Source: Pseudofabraea citricarpa | Taxonomy: Eukaryota; Ascomycota; Leotiomycetes; Helotiales; Dermateaceae | Assembly (NCBI GenBank): GCA_029641185.1 | Contig: JAPWGK010000007.1 | Coordinates: forward strand, 682,001 to 746,000 | Length of the DNA stretch: 64,000 bases | Direction: 5' to 3' | Shown here: piece after piece, positions 45,677 through 57,555 of the stretch | Numbering within the stretch: position 1 is the stretch's first letter | How the letters are laid out: the number at the start of each line of letters is the position of its first letter | Made by a program: the position numbers and the translations under genes | The notes under the pieces: generated by a model | The model's database searches: none | What the model was told of the DNA's origin: nothing | The model's input: only the letters and a program-made list of their open reading frames with translations

Positions 45677-47681
45677 TTATCGTCCAACACGTATAACACC
45701 AGCAGCAATAAGTTTCTGTCAAGCATTAGCATAGGCTGGCAATTAGAAAGCGCTTCAACATACCTGAATCTTAGCTCTGATACCAGGGTTCTTCATATGT
45801 TCTTGAAGAGCCGCTGGATCACCTTGTGCCTGCTGTAAGATACTCTGCATGATAGGGTCTTGCATTATGCCTTGGATCTGTTGGAGGGTTAGCATCTTCC
45901 CATTACACCATGAGCAAACGACTTACCTCAGGATCTCTTGAAATTCTCTCTCTTGTCTGATCCTCGGTCTCATTTTCTCTGGATGAATACATGGCGTTCA
46001 ATGCCTTTTGTTGCTGTTGCTCAATTTCACGTGCATTGGCCTTGGTAACATCAACTTCAGCAGCCTCTGTGCAAACATCCAAACATTTCGAGTACTCTCT
46101 CATGCCAAAGTATGCCTGAGCCTTTCTGATGTAAGCTCGGATGAACTTTGGGTCTTTCTTGATAGCCTTGTCGCAATCATCGAGTGCAGATGGGAATTCC
46201 AGTAGCTTGTTGAATGCTGCAGCACGGTTACTGTAGCCTCTTGGATCATCTGGTGCTCGGTTGATCATCTCGCTATAAGCCTCTACCGCACCTGGCATGT
46301 CAGATTCCTTGAACTTCTTGTTGCCAAGTTCGCGTGCCTCTTCTGCTTTCTCGGGATCGATGTAAGCGTTGCGAGCATTCTCAATCTTGTTCTTTTCAGC
46401 GGTGCGAAGTTTGGTGATGACCTCGGGTGTTCTGTGCTCGGTAAGAGATTTCTGGTAATTCTCAATCGCTTTTGGAAGATCACCCAGCTTCTCGTACGAG
46501 GATCCAATACGTGCGTAAGACTTAGCGATCATCTTGAAATCGGCGTAGATCTCTCGTCCTTCCTCAACAGCCTGTTCGCATGCTTTGATAGCAGCCTCGT
46601 AGTCACCCTTCTCGAAGTTGGCAGCACCAAGGTTGTTCAAGTAAGTGATATCTTTGAACAATTCCCACGCCTTGGTGTAGTGTGCAATTGCCTCGTCGAA
46701 ATTTCTCTTCTTGTACTGTTCTGTACCAAGCTTCTTCTCCTCGTCAGCTGCAGCCTTTGCCTTAGCTTTCTCAGCAGCCTCCTCATCTTGCGGTTCTGGC
46801 TCTGGCTCCGGCTCGGGTTGCTTCTTTGGTTGCTGGGGTTGAGCAGAGGCTGGTCTTGCGTCGGGCATTGGTACATCCTCCTCTGCTTCCTTGGCGGAAC
46901 CTGGAGCAGGACCATCACCAGGCATGCCACTCATCATATCCATATCGACACCCATAAGAACGCCCATGACCTGAATCATTCTAGGATCCGTGAACATGTC
47001 TTGAGTGTTGCCACCATTCTGCATCTGCTGCAACTTCATCATGAAAGAGGGGTCGGCAAGGAACTTGCTGGTCTTGGGATTGGCGGCCAGCTTCTGGATG
47101 AGCTGAGGATCCTTGAACATGCCTCCAAGTCCACCGGTTGGGTCTCCAGTTACACCATCTGCAAGATCTATTAGCAGGCAATAAATGCAGACAATCATTT
47201 GAACTTACCACTTCTCGCCTCTGCATCAATAGCACGATTTACGGAAGCCAGGCCAGACTTGTTTTGAGCATTGTTTGGGTCGAGCTTCAACCCCTCCTCG
47301 TAAGCATCGTGTGCACCCAGAAGATCGTTCAGGCCATGCATAGCAGCTCCCTTGCGTCCCCATCCTTTCGCCCAGTCTGGCTTGATCTCTGTAACCTTCT
47401 CAGCATCTTCGAGCGCGGCTTGGTAATCCTTCTTGGATGCGTAGGCAGCCGATCGATTCGAGTAGAGGATGTGGTTAGTTGGTTCAATGCCGATAGCCTC
47501 TGTAAACTTCGCACTGTCGACATGTCAGTACGCAAAACCATACGTATGAAGCGCAAAAGGGAAGAAGGGACTGAAGTAGGGTCCTCCTAGGATCAGGAAG
47601 GGAACTGCAAACTCACATAGCCTCGTCGAAGTTCTTCTCCGCAATGGCCTTGTTACCAAGGGCTTTTAATTCGTCAGCCAT
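45677..47681 (-). CDS. sti1: Sti1/Hop, Hsp70-Hsp90 organising co-chaperone
   Basis: Five exons (47681-47617, 47513-47209, 47158-45927, 45877-45764, 45715-45677) give 584 residues, close to yeast Sti1. It bridges Hsp70 and Hsp90 to pass client proteins between them. TPR1 occupies about 1-115 (ALGNKAIAEKNFDEAIAKFT; LYSNRSAAYASKKDYQAALE). A DP1 region follows with DPQLIQKLAANPKTSKFLAD. After an acidic Pro/Glu linker come TPR2A (KKLGTEQYKKRNFDEAIAHY, YLNNLGAANFEKGDYEAAIK) and TPR2B (ELGNKKFKESDMPGAVEAYS, GYSNRAAAFNKLLEFPSALD). The end is DP2 (IMQDPIMQSILQQAQGDPAA ... AGVIRVGR). Carboxylate-clamp Lys/Asn positions look kept. A heat-shock-type element lies 120 bp upstream. Confidence 0.96.
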
Positions 47682-48432
47682 GATTATGATTTTGGATTAT
47701 ATTTTGATCAAGGAGATTCGTTGGCAGTAAGACAAAATATTCTCTGGCGCAGGAAAAAGTTGAAGATGGGAATTTAATGAATGCGGCTTCCGCATCCTCA
47801 AGCTTTCTAGAGCTTTCGAAAGGCTGCGCTCGGTCCCACCTTTTCTCCAGACCACACGTGATGTGATGCTGAATACCACCACATCACCACCACATCACCA
47901 TCGGACGATACCTTACTGTGCATCTTAATTTGTAGTAGTTTAGAATCATACTAAAGTCAATTAATGCACGATATATTAGGGGGATCGTAAATAGTATAAG
48001 TAAGCCAAGTATTTACTACTAAGTATATGGCTATACAAGGTCATCCACAGTAATTGTTCAACCCTTGAAGATAAACCTAATAATCGAGGGGTCTAATCAT
48101 TGATAAATCTACAGATTATATATTACAACACCTCCAACCCTATTTGCAGCCACCGTGCGCCCTCGAGGCAACTCACATGGACGAGTATGCCTTATCGAGT
48201 GATACGGAAGGTGTATTGCTATTCTAAGTCTACTTTCTTTTCTATCGAGCCATTCACAGAATCCAACTCGAAGAGAGTGGAAACGCGACACGACTATAAG
48301 GGTCCTTTTACCATTACCACGAATTACAAGAGCCAGGTGGTATCAACATTGTTGCTCGATACGTGCTTTGATGCATCCAAAACTCCATCCCATGCCGATG
48401 CTCTGTAAAAACAAATGAAACTCCAACCAAAA
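47682..48432. other. sti1 promoter and 3' flank of the HMGR gene
   Basis: No gene seen in 750 bp. The sti1-proximal 200 bp hold a heat-shock-type element and CACGTG at 47855-47860, followed by ACCACATC repeats (47876-47900). The rest is A/T-rich. Confidence 0.6.
47804..47823 (-). promoter_or_regulatory. Heat-shock-type element upstream of sti1
   Basis: Four adjacent 5-bp units read TTTCT-AGAGC-TTTCG-AAAGG. Against alternating nTTCn/nGAAn the TTC units are exact and the other two are off by one or two bases. It lies about 125 bp before the sti1 ATG. STI1 genes are known Hsf1 targets, so the placement makes sense; binding is inferred. Confidence 0.45.
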
Positions 48433-51400
48433 CTACCTCCTTCCTGCGGGTGATCTCACCGATGTCAAGGCTGAGATGCCACCGCTCCTCTCTTGCATAG
48501 CTTGCATCGCAGCTGTTACTGGGGTTTGGGACCCGCTTGGAGCGGGTGTGTTTGTTCTAGTTGCTGGTGCACTTCTGTTATGAGCCATGTGACTCTGGAC
48601 GAGATGGCCAGCGGCAAGAGCACTGCAGAGGGACAATTCTCCAGCCAAGACACCAGCAGCAATAATACGGGCGAGCTTGCGGGCATTGTCACCAGGGTTG
48701 GTTAGGTGGGCTCCTCTCACACCAAGGAGATCCAACATGGCGCTTTGAGGCTCCAGAACAGTTCCACCGCCTAGTGTACCAACTTCAATGGAAGGCATGG
48801 ATACACTGATTTGCAGCGAACCACGGAGGCTATACATTAATTAGTACAAGAACATTTCTCAGAGACTAGCGGCAGACTTACTTCTTCATGATAGTGATAC
48901 AGCTGCCACTCTCGACCACCTGTGCGGGATCTTGACCAGTAGCTAAGAAGATAGCAGCAACGATGTTTGAAGCATGGGCGTTGAATCCACCCATACTGCC
49001 AGCCATAGCACTACCGATCAGGTTCTTCGAGATGTTCAGCTCAACCAAAGCGTCAACGTCACTCTTGAGAACCTTTCGAACAACATCGCCTGGAATGATG
49101 GCCTCGGCAACAACACTCTTACCACGGCCGTCGATCCAGTTAATGGCAGCTGCTTTCTTGTCGGTACAATAGTTGCCAGAAACTGAGATGATTTCCATGT
49201 CGTCAAACCCACTTTCGTTAGCCATAACGCTTAGAGCATGCTCGACACCCTTTGAGATCATGTTCATTCCCATGGCATCTCCAGTGGTTGTCTTGAATCG
49301 AATGTAGAGATAGGTTCCGGCCAATGCTGTCTTAATTGATTGAAGTCTGGCAAATCTGCTAGTAGAGTCGAATGCGTCTTTCATCACCTGCTGACCAGCT
49401 TCCGAATCAATCCAGATCTTAGCAGCGCCAGCTCGCTCGAGTGTCTCAAATGCAACACAAGGGCCACGGGTCATACCATCACCAGTCAAAACAGTAACAG
49501 CTCCACCACCGGCATTGATTGCTTTGGCACCACGACTAGTGCTTGCAACAAGAACACCCTCAGTGGTAGCCATGGGTAAGAAGTAGCTTTGACCATCGAT
49601 AACAATTGGGCCAGCAACACCAAGAGGAAGAGGCAAGTAACCAACAACATTTTCACAACAGGCTCCAAGAACACGGTCATAGTTATAGTGTTGATAAGGC
49701 AGCTTGGATCCTTCCAATAGACTGGTGGTCTCGGAAGTTGCGGGGGTTCTAGAAATGATAGCACGTCTAATCTTGACAGCTCTGGTTGTATCCTTAAGAG
49801 TTCTCTCGAGGGAGTAACCTGGAACTCTGCCCTGAAGAGAGAGATCAATGAGTTCTTCGTCCGTAAGCTCAGGTGCTCGCTTCTCGAGAAGCATCTTCTC
49901 AAGTTGTGCCTGCGTGCGACGTATAGTGACCTGTCCATCTGACTTGGGCTTGCTCATAACTAGGACATCATCTTCGTCGTCGGTGATTGCTGGCGTAGGC
50001 GGTGGAAGCGTTTCTTGGGCATTGGTAGAGATGCTTGGTAGCTTTAGTGTGGCTGAAGATTGGGAGTTGTTAAATTTTTCAGCTTGATCCAATTCAGAAG
50101 CAATGACAGCATGATGGGGTGGCATCTGTAGTGGCTCTTTGATGCTCCATCTAGCTGCGTTGAAAAGATAACCGTTAAGAACAACACTGAGTGCGAGAGC
50201 AAGGACAATCCACTTAGAGAGGATTGGATCCTCGAGACTCTTTAGCAGACTATCGCCAACGCGACCCACAATGCCATAATCATTAGTCTCAGAAGCGTTT
50301 GCACCGACAGAGCTACCCTTTCCAGCCTTCGTGATAGGGCTTGAATAATGCACCGATGGATATTCCAGCTCGTACTTGATTGGGGTAAGCACAGTAACCA
50401 CGGTGGTCCTGTCACTAGACTTGGCAACTTCAAAGATGGCATCGAGACCCTGTGCGGCAACCTTGAATGGGTCCAGTGGAGTTGGGTTCATGACACTTGA
50501 AAAGCCGTGTCCAGAAAGTCCAGTTACGGTTGGGACTTCGGTGTTGTTCTTGCCACCACGGAACGGCAAAGTGCAGATGTTGAGTAGGTTAATAGCAACG
50601 AATCCAGCAACCATCAAGACCTTGAACTTTGGAATACTACTATCCCGAACTTTGCGGCCAAAGATGTTTCTGTCCTTGCTATCGGTCTCGTCACCTTGAG
50701 CAACGTTCTCGGCCACTCGTCGGCTAATTCCGTCATCCTCCAAAGCTCGACGGAGTTCAACGTGGCGCTTGATTCTGTTAATCTCAAGCTTGATGCTCAA
50801 GATTGCAGTATAGAAGGTGAACAAGAAAACGCAATCGAAGAAAAGGATCCAGGCTGCAAGAAAGCAGAACTGTTGAAGTCCGCCTTGCACCCCAGAAATG
50901 GCTCCCGCAACCAAGATTGCAATCTCAATGGCATAGTCTCTGACAATCTCATAGCCCTTCTCGTTGATGGCGACCTGAACAGCTTGTTGAATTGAAGTTG
51001 GTGTCAGCTTTTGCGGATTCTGCTTAGAAGAGCTATCTTGGCGAGAAGGTCTGCGCGTATCAAGGGCTGCGGACAGTACAGCCTTGGTAAGGACAATCGA
51101 CTTCTCAAATCCAATGGTGACTACCAAGAAAGGGAGACCCTCGGAAAGAAGAACCATGTTCAACGATACGCCCATCTTTGTGGTGACGATAATTCCAAAC
51201 AGAAAAGCGAAAACCGAGGAGAAAAGTGTTGTGGCGAACAACCAGAAGTTTGAGCCCAATCTCCTCATAGAAACAAAGAGAGAGACGAAGGTCAAATGCA
51301 TGGAGATGTATCCAAGCACCATAATGATAATATCAAGAGTCTCGGCGTTCTTCAACAAATCAACAAATTCCGTCCACGCATTCTTCCCCCAGTTTTTCAA

Positions 51401-52090
51401 GCTGCGTTCCGTTACATGGGCCTTTGCAGCCTTCATGATCCACATCTTCTGCTCCTTCACAACCTCAGCCTCTTGACCACTACGAGCAGCATCGTCTGTT
51501 GAAACTGCTGGCGCATTAGGAATCTCTTGTGCTCTGGCGAGGAATTCTGGCGCTTGATTATAAGGAACGGAGAACGCCAAAGCGCTGTCTTGCGAAATTG
51601 GTGAGAGAGGGTTCAAGGTCGATGGCAGAGCAGTGACGGTCAGATTTTGTGGGAGAGGGATAGTCTCGGCCAGCGGCGCCGTCTGGGGAGAGTTGGCAGC
51701 CAAGGAGTCGGGGAAGACAAAGGTCAAGAGAGCCAAATGATCCGCATCTGCTGGGACGACGCTCTCAGCATCGACCGTCTGCCACTTGTAGCCCGTTTCG
51801 GAACCAATGCGCAACTGACGGCTCCCTTCTGTTAAGGAAGTCCAATCTGCCTTTCCGGGGGTGTTCGCCTTGACTGATTCGAAGAGGCTATCCTCAAGCA
51901 GGCTCATGTAGGTGGTGCTCGCGAGAACGGCGACAATGACGACCGTGTGTATCGGATGAAGACATGCTCGGCGGGACAATGTTTGTATGAATGGCGTGAC
52001 GAACTTGTTCAGCCAGACTGGCCCAGCAGCAGTCTTCTCGGTGGTTTGCGCCCCGCGGAATCGCGAGGGAAGGTAGGAGGATCCAATCAT
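48433..52090 (-). CDS. hmg1: HMG-CoA reductase
   Basis: Two exons (52090-48882, 48829-48433) joined across a 52-bp intron give 1201 residues. It reduces HMG-CoA to mevalonate, the committed step of ergosterol and terpenoid synthesis, in the ER membrane. The start [13 protein letters not shown] leads to a first membrane helix ([18 protein letters not shown]) and a long lumenal loop. A sterol-sensing-type set of helices follows ([40 protein letters not shown]). After a linker, the catalytic domain (about 810-1160) shows [89 protein letters not shown] and [13 protein letters not shown]. The catalytic Glu, Lys, Asp and the late His ([12 protein letters not shown]) are all present. The C-terminal ~45 residues are Ser/Thr/Pro-rich. 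Confidence 0.97.
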
Positions 52091-53617
52091 GTTGGAAGTG
52101 GTGAAGAAGCTGGCAGGCTACTTTGAAGCCATAGACAGCGGGACAGATATTCGTGTAATGGAATCTATACGCGTAGGCATCAGTATTTGTGTTTCTATCA
52201 TGTTACCCAACTGCGCATCATAATTGCGTGGACATGCATCGCATGGCAGGCCGGCCGATGGATGAGGTCTCAGTTCAGCTGCTGGCCACACTTTTTGTTC
52301 GTGGCGAAGCACACCAGCAAACCTTCTGTCCTCCTCCTCTTGCAAATGACGCCAATGGGGGGGAAGTTGGAGCTTGGGACTAAAGTTTGTTGAACGTACC
52401 TGCCTAGCCGGTGGTTTATTTAGTGTCGACTCGACTCGACTCGACAGACTTAATCGGTACAAAGAAAAACGGTCAACGAGGGGAGGTCAGACAAGCACTC
52501 TCAGTCGGTGTTGAATCCGAGATGGAGAAGGGTTTAAGAGGTGCGGGGGGGCACAGAGGGATTTGAGAGAAAAGGCCAATTGACCGAGACAGCAAAAAGA
52601 AAGGAATAAGCAGCACGGAGGTGAGCAGTGAGCATTGAGCAGTGAGCACTGAGCTTGCTGGACGTTAGGTTAGGCCCTCCTATTTCGTTTTTAGTGGTTA
52701 GTGGCGGGGCGAGAATCAGTGTGGACTAGCCCTTAACCCCCCAACCCCCCAACCGGGAAATTTGACAGGGGGACTTCATTTGCTGTGTACTCGCTGGAGC
52801 CGACAACGGCCTTTGAGGACCGAGGATTGTACTTGGGCTGTCTTTCTAGAAGACTGTCACTTTCTGCTATTGTTAACCGTGTTGCTGGTTTCTTGCTATA
52901 GCCCACCTGGTATCTCTTATGTAACAACTCCGTCCCTCCAATCCTCCACTTCACACTCCCCCCTCAACTCTCAACTGTGCAATCACTGCAATGCCGTGTT
53001 TCCTTTTTCTTCTTATGGCGGTTGGCTCATCATATTCGTAATTTGCCCGCTACCAGATCCCTTCTTTCTTCGGTGGTGGCCTGCGCTCTACGTCGAGGTA
53101 CAGCCACAGCGGTCAACGAACCCCTGGCACAAGACAGGAAAAAGGGGGGCTCGTCTTATCAACCGACACGGCGGTACCTGCTAGGTATACACATTCAGCT
53201 GTGCAAGTATATTATCTTTGATTAACGGCAACGTGCTCCGCACAGTGCAATAATAATACACATGTACTGTGCCGTATGTACAGTACCGTACTGCACTCTC
53301 GCTGTATTGTACCTACAAGACATTACATCTCCTGTCAAATATCAAACCACCTACCCACCCACCTATCCTTATCATCGTCACCCTTCTCCTTCTCCCCCCG
53401 AGAATCCGCCTATTTTCTAACCCAATCCCATCTCATCCCATGCTCTTGGGACACCACCTGAACCTCTTAACTTGCACATCAGAGGCTCAGAGCGCACAGA
53501 AAAACCAAAATGCCCTCGCATTCCGCCCCAAGATCCGACACGGACGCTGGTACTGACACCAGCCTGCCAATCCCATCCGCAGCCAGGACTCGAGCTGGTA
53601 TGATGCTAGATGGGGTC

Positions 53618-53900
53618 CAGCGAAACGAGAGACCGGCAGCGAAACGAGAAGCGGTATGATCTCTTAGTTATCCAGTGAGCATCGGCCGAAAAACAAAAGC
53701 GAGACAGAATTCATCTGAGAGAATCTCATCAGGATGGCAAAAGGATCCTGAACTCCCTTTTGAGAAAATGTGTTTTATATATCACCCCTCAACAACCCCT
53801 CTGAGCTGTTCTAGAATAAGGTAACTAGGTAAGTATGTAGGTACAGGACTGATCCCCCACTGCTAAGAGTGCTCGTTTCGCTGAAGCCTCTCGTTTCGCT
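53618..53900. repeat. Inverted repeat with tandem AGCGAAACGAG arms
   Basis: The left arm (53618-53652) holds AGCGAAACGAG twice, 22 bp apart. The right arm (53871-53900) holds the reverse complement CTCGTTTCGCT twice, 20 bp apart. A CTCTTAG or its complement CTAAGAG lies just inside each arm. About 220 bp separate the arms. The transcript could fold as a stem. Confidence 0.7.
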
Positions 53901-54543
53901 ATACTCTGCTTGGCACTACCAACTAGAGGGCTGACGACAGGAGCATGTAGTAGCATAGATAGTGCTATATTGTAAGTGAGAAACAAAATGCCCGTCCGTC
54001 AGACGACCCCGCAACGACTACCGTGCAGTACCGTTGTCGTATCACCATTGCTTTTTCTTCTTCTTAAGACACAGCAGAGACCCCTCTGTGTACTAAAGCA
54101 TGTACAGCGCATGTATGTCTCACGAATCTCAACTACGTACTTCTCTCACCAACCACTCTTCCAGCTTCTACAGTACCGGTACCCGAGCACCATAAAGCAC
54201 AAAGAACAAAGCACAAGGCATAGCACAACCACAAAACCCCTCCCTCCCCCACGTCAAACGCCAGAGCGGACATGACATGATGTAAAAATGATAAAACCAC
54301 CCAGCACATATCACACCTCCCATCACACATCTCATTAATTAATCCCCGTTCAGCGTTTATCATCATTCATTGTGATCAGGATCCATCTCCGCCGCCCGGA
54401 TCGGATCCATCTCGGAATCGGATCCCCCTCTCCGTGCAAGTGCAAGCACCAGCACAGCAACAAACAAACAAACCAGCCTACAGTAATACAAAGAGCCTCG
54501 CCGCCTCGCCTTGCATCACAATCACACCACGCTCCCGAAAGGG

Positions 54544-54574
54544 CCATCCATCCATCCATCCATCCATCCATCCA
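54544..54574 (+). repeat. CATC tetranucleotide microsatellite
   Basis: About seven CATC units in a row are directly visible. Confidence 0.85.
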
Positions 54575-55356
54575 AGCAACAAAAGCAAAGAAGAAGAGGA
54601 AAAAGAAAAGGATTCATTCAGACCAAATATCCGATTCGGTGCTACGTACTTCTATCGACCAACCAAACCTTCCTCCCATTCCATGCTATCCATCCATCCA
54701 CGCCTTGTCATCTCCATCTTCACGCCCGTTCCCAATCTGCAATCCACGAGGCGAGGCCGAGGCAGAGAGGACAGGCAGGTCATGGATGGACGAGGCACGA
54801 CACGACGTTTAAAAAGTGGCACCGCCCGCCCGGCCGTGGGATCCACGGATTCCTTGAACCTGAGCCTGAGACCGAAAGACTGAGAGACCCATAATGTACA
54901 AGTGCAGTGGACCTCGAGTGCTCCATCCATCCATGCATACACATCCACATCTCGCCTTATCAGATCAAACGCTGCAGGATCTGATAAAGAAAAATTTTCA
55001 CATTTCAGCCCCAGGTCTCCCAGTTGCAACACCTGCTTTGGTAGGTGGCTAACATACATCCAATCGAGAGACGTGGCAGGCGGCGGCGGACCCCACTCAT
55101 TACATACACGAAACGCCTTTGCCCTTGTCCTTGTCCTGCCACGCCGACCTGCCTTTCTTTTCTTTTCTTCTTTCCCTGACAAAATCATGCCTGCTCATGC
55201 TCGTTCTCGTGCTCACACTCGTACCAATGCCACTTCTCAGTACTCTCCACCAGTAAAGGCCGCCAAGAGAAGAGGGAACAAAAGAAAACCGCTTTGCTAA
55301 TTTGAAGACGAAAACAAAATAACCCCTCCCATCATCCACTTGAAAAAGCCTCATGC

Positions 55357-56813
55357 CTAGGAATAGAATTGACTCTTTTGAAATGCATCCACACTCATGT
55401 CGCCCGGTTTCCCTGCGATGACCGGCTTGGGTGTGGCACTCGTTATGCTGCTCGTCCGGCTCCCGCTCTGGCTGGCACTCTTGATCTCTGCCAGAGGCTG
55501 TCCAGGCCTCCTCGCTACTTCCAGGTAGACTCCTGGTAAGTAGCCCATACGTCCGTCTCGCGCTCTGCAGCGCCACCACTCGCTTGGGTTGCCCATCGGG
55601 TCACTCTTGCTCAGGACGGCTACCAAGTCTCCCTTCTTGACTGCGAGGTCGACACCCTGCACAGCGGCGCCAGACTCGGGTGTGAAGTCATATAATACAC
55701 GGCAGAATTCGAGCTTCGATGGATCGATCTGCTGAGGGATGGGTTGTCCGTCGGGTCCAATTTGCACTTGCTCGGCTAATCGACGTTGTTCCGCTTCTTG
55801 TGATACAGCCATTGCTTTGATCAGCTTGCCCATTAGATAGGGAAGACCAAAAGCAGCCGCTAAGAAGAAGAGGAAGGGTTTCTTGGATGGTTTTGGGGCC
55901 GTGGATGGCGAACCATCGGGTAAGAATTTCCGTCCTTCAAATGAAGCAAAGGCGGATGGTGTTAAAGAAGTAGCATCAGCAGGTGGTGGACGACCTGTGA
56001 TCTTTGCAAAGAAGGTCCGCAGCCAGCGGAGAATAGTAAAGATTCCTAAAATTGAACCAAGCGTATTACGCAGGTTTCCGAACTGTTCTGCCACGGATAC
56101 CATAGCTAAAGTTGGATCGTTAGCACATCTCTTCTTGACTCCAGAATACAAGAACGCTCACCGAAGAAACTCGAATGTGTAGCCATATAAGTACTCTCGA
56201 GCATCTGCGCAAACCCGCCAAAAGCGCCAACGATGCTCTCGATAATCTGAAAGGTCGCTTGTGTACTCTGGGTGAAGCCGTTCGTCAGGCTATTAGGATC
56301 ATTGGGATCCATACCACCACCCATCCCTCCCATTCCACCATACATCCCTCCTCCATAGCCTCCGTACATGCCTCCCATGCCTCCCATTCCGCCCATGCCT
56401 CCATACATGCCCGAGCCATAACCCATCCCGCCCATCCCACCCATGCCTCCCATGCGCGAGTACGGCGATGAATATGCCGAGCCGATACCACCGTATGGCG
56501 AGGCTCCTACAGCTCCGAGTCTATTTGCGCCATAGGGAGAGTAGGCAGAAGCGTTGCGGTTCACAGCAGAAGTGAGGGTCGACGGGCGTTCCGGTACGGC
56601 AGGAGGCGCAGAAGAAGAAGACGAAGCGGCGGCAGAAGGCGACTGCGCAACGGTAGGGGCAGAGATACCCGTTGATGAAGCCATGGCTATACAGGATCAG
56701 CATAAGAACGATCAATGGGACGGTATCCCATCCGATCCTGGACATCAAAACATACCTGGACTGGCAGCGGCACCGGCTCTCTCCCAAGGCTTAGGCGGCG
56801 ATACCGTAGCCAT
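55357..56813 (-). CDS. pex13: Peroxin Pex13, SH3 docking protein
   Basis: Three exons (56813-56756, 56686-56162, 56105-55357) give 443 residues. Pex13 is part of the peroxisomal matrix-protein import pore with Pex14. The start MATVSPPKPWERAGAAASPA is the conserved N-terminal block. A Ser/Ala/Pro stretch leads to a Gly-Met-Tyr-rich region with GGMGGM and YGG repeats (about 85-150), the low-complexity phase known to matter for the pore. A conserved helix block follows (FQIIESIVGAFGGFAQMLES, THSSFFAMVSVAEQFGNLRN). A hydrophobic stretch (FLFFLAAAFGLPYLMGKLIK) precedes the SH3 domain (about 320-385) with CRVLYDFTPE, KKGDLVAVLSK, WWRCRARDGRMGYLPGVYLE. The SH3 ALYDY-type motif reads VLYDF. The splice joins at residues 20 and 195 are in phase. 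Confidence 0.95.
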
Positions 56814-57555
56814 GTTCCTTCTCTGGCTTTTGCGAGTCTCCCGTGCTGTGCTTTGCGCTTGAAACAGCAGCTCTCTGCACTCGACTCGCCTTTATCGCCT
56901 GGTTATCGTCGTGGAGGTGGGCGAGGAAGTTTCGAGATGGCCGACTGACTGACGTCCGATGGCGAGGCGATAAAAGCTAGAACTAACCGAATTTGCGGGG
57001 ATGCTGCGCTCTCTCCACTCTTGTACGATAGAAATGCCGTGGGCGTGGTGGCTGACGCTCTCTTGTGTTGTGCGATGTTACATGAGGGTGAGATGTCGTC
57101 AAAGCTGGTGCGTGTATGTTTCGTGGATAAGCAGATGACGGAGAATCACATAGGTGTTATCGATGATAAGTCTCATGATCCAGGTGATGCTTGGAAATGG
57201 CTGGTAAAACTTCCTCAAGCGGCTTGTGAACCTCGGCTGCCTTTGCCGACTGATCTCCGTTCGTCTTTGTTGACTCTCCGAGCACAGGTTACAGAATTGC
57301 TGCATTAACAAAGCAGACCTTTAAATATCATAGGTAAGTAACAGAATATGTCTTAACACTGTCTGGAAATTATACTCTTCTGTAGATATGAGAGTAAATC
57401 CGGACCGTTCATATCCGAAGTCAGTTATACACACATATTTCAATATCACATGTAAGAAAGACACGTCTCTGAGAAACATATCAATTCGAAGTCTGGGTGC
57501 ATATTTTTAAAACTATCCATATTTTGATATCCTATTTACTGGGCTTTACTTTACT
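56814..57555. other. Spacer between pex13 and NmrA-like gene
   Basis: Contains the doubtful small ORF listed next and A/T-rich 3' flank. No other feature is seen. Confidence 0.5.
57077..57308 (+). CDS. Possible small gene or terminal exon, unknown
   Basis: From the ATG at 57077 a 77-residue frame ends at 57308; the same frame is open upstream to about 56949, so this could be the last exon of a larger gene. The sequence has protein-like character: EMSSKLVRVCFVDKQM, HDPGDAWKWLVKLPQAA, and an amphipathic end LPTDLRSSLLTLRAQVTELL. I recognise no family and find no clear upstream exon. It would be divergent from pex13 and convergent with the NmrA-like gene. It may also be chance. Confidence 0.3.

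Larger units (their letters stand above)
52091..55356. other. Longest gene-free region, 3.3 kb, upstream of HMGR
   Basis: No gene is supported. Frames such as 54372-54894 translate repeats. The region holds CGACT pentamers (52424-52447), direct repeats of GTGAGCA near 52622-52650, GTACTG/TACCG repeats (53262-53300), an inverted repeat (53618-53900), a CATC array and several TAGGTA elements. A long regulated promoter for HMGR is possible. Confidence 0.5.

Noticed and set aside
54372..54894. Overlapping plus-strand frames of 127-149 codons
   Set aside because: They translate CATC and other simple repeats in all three phases and carry no conserved block.
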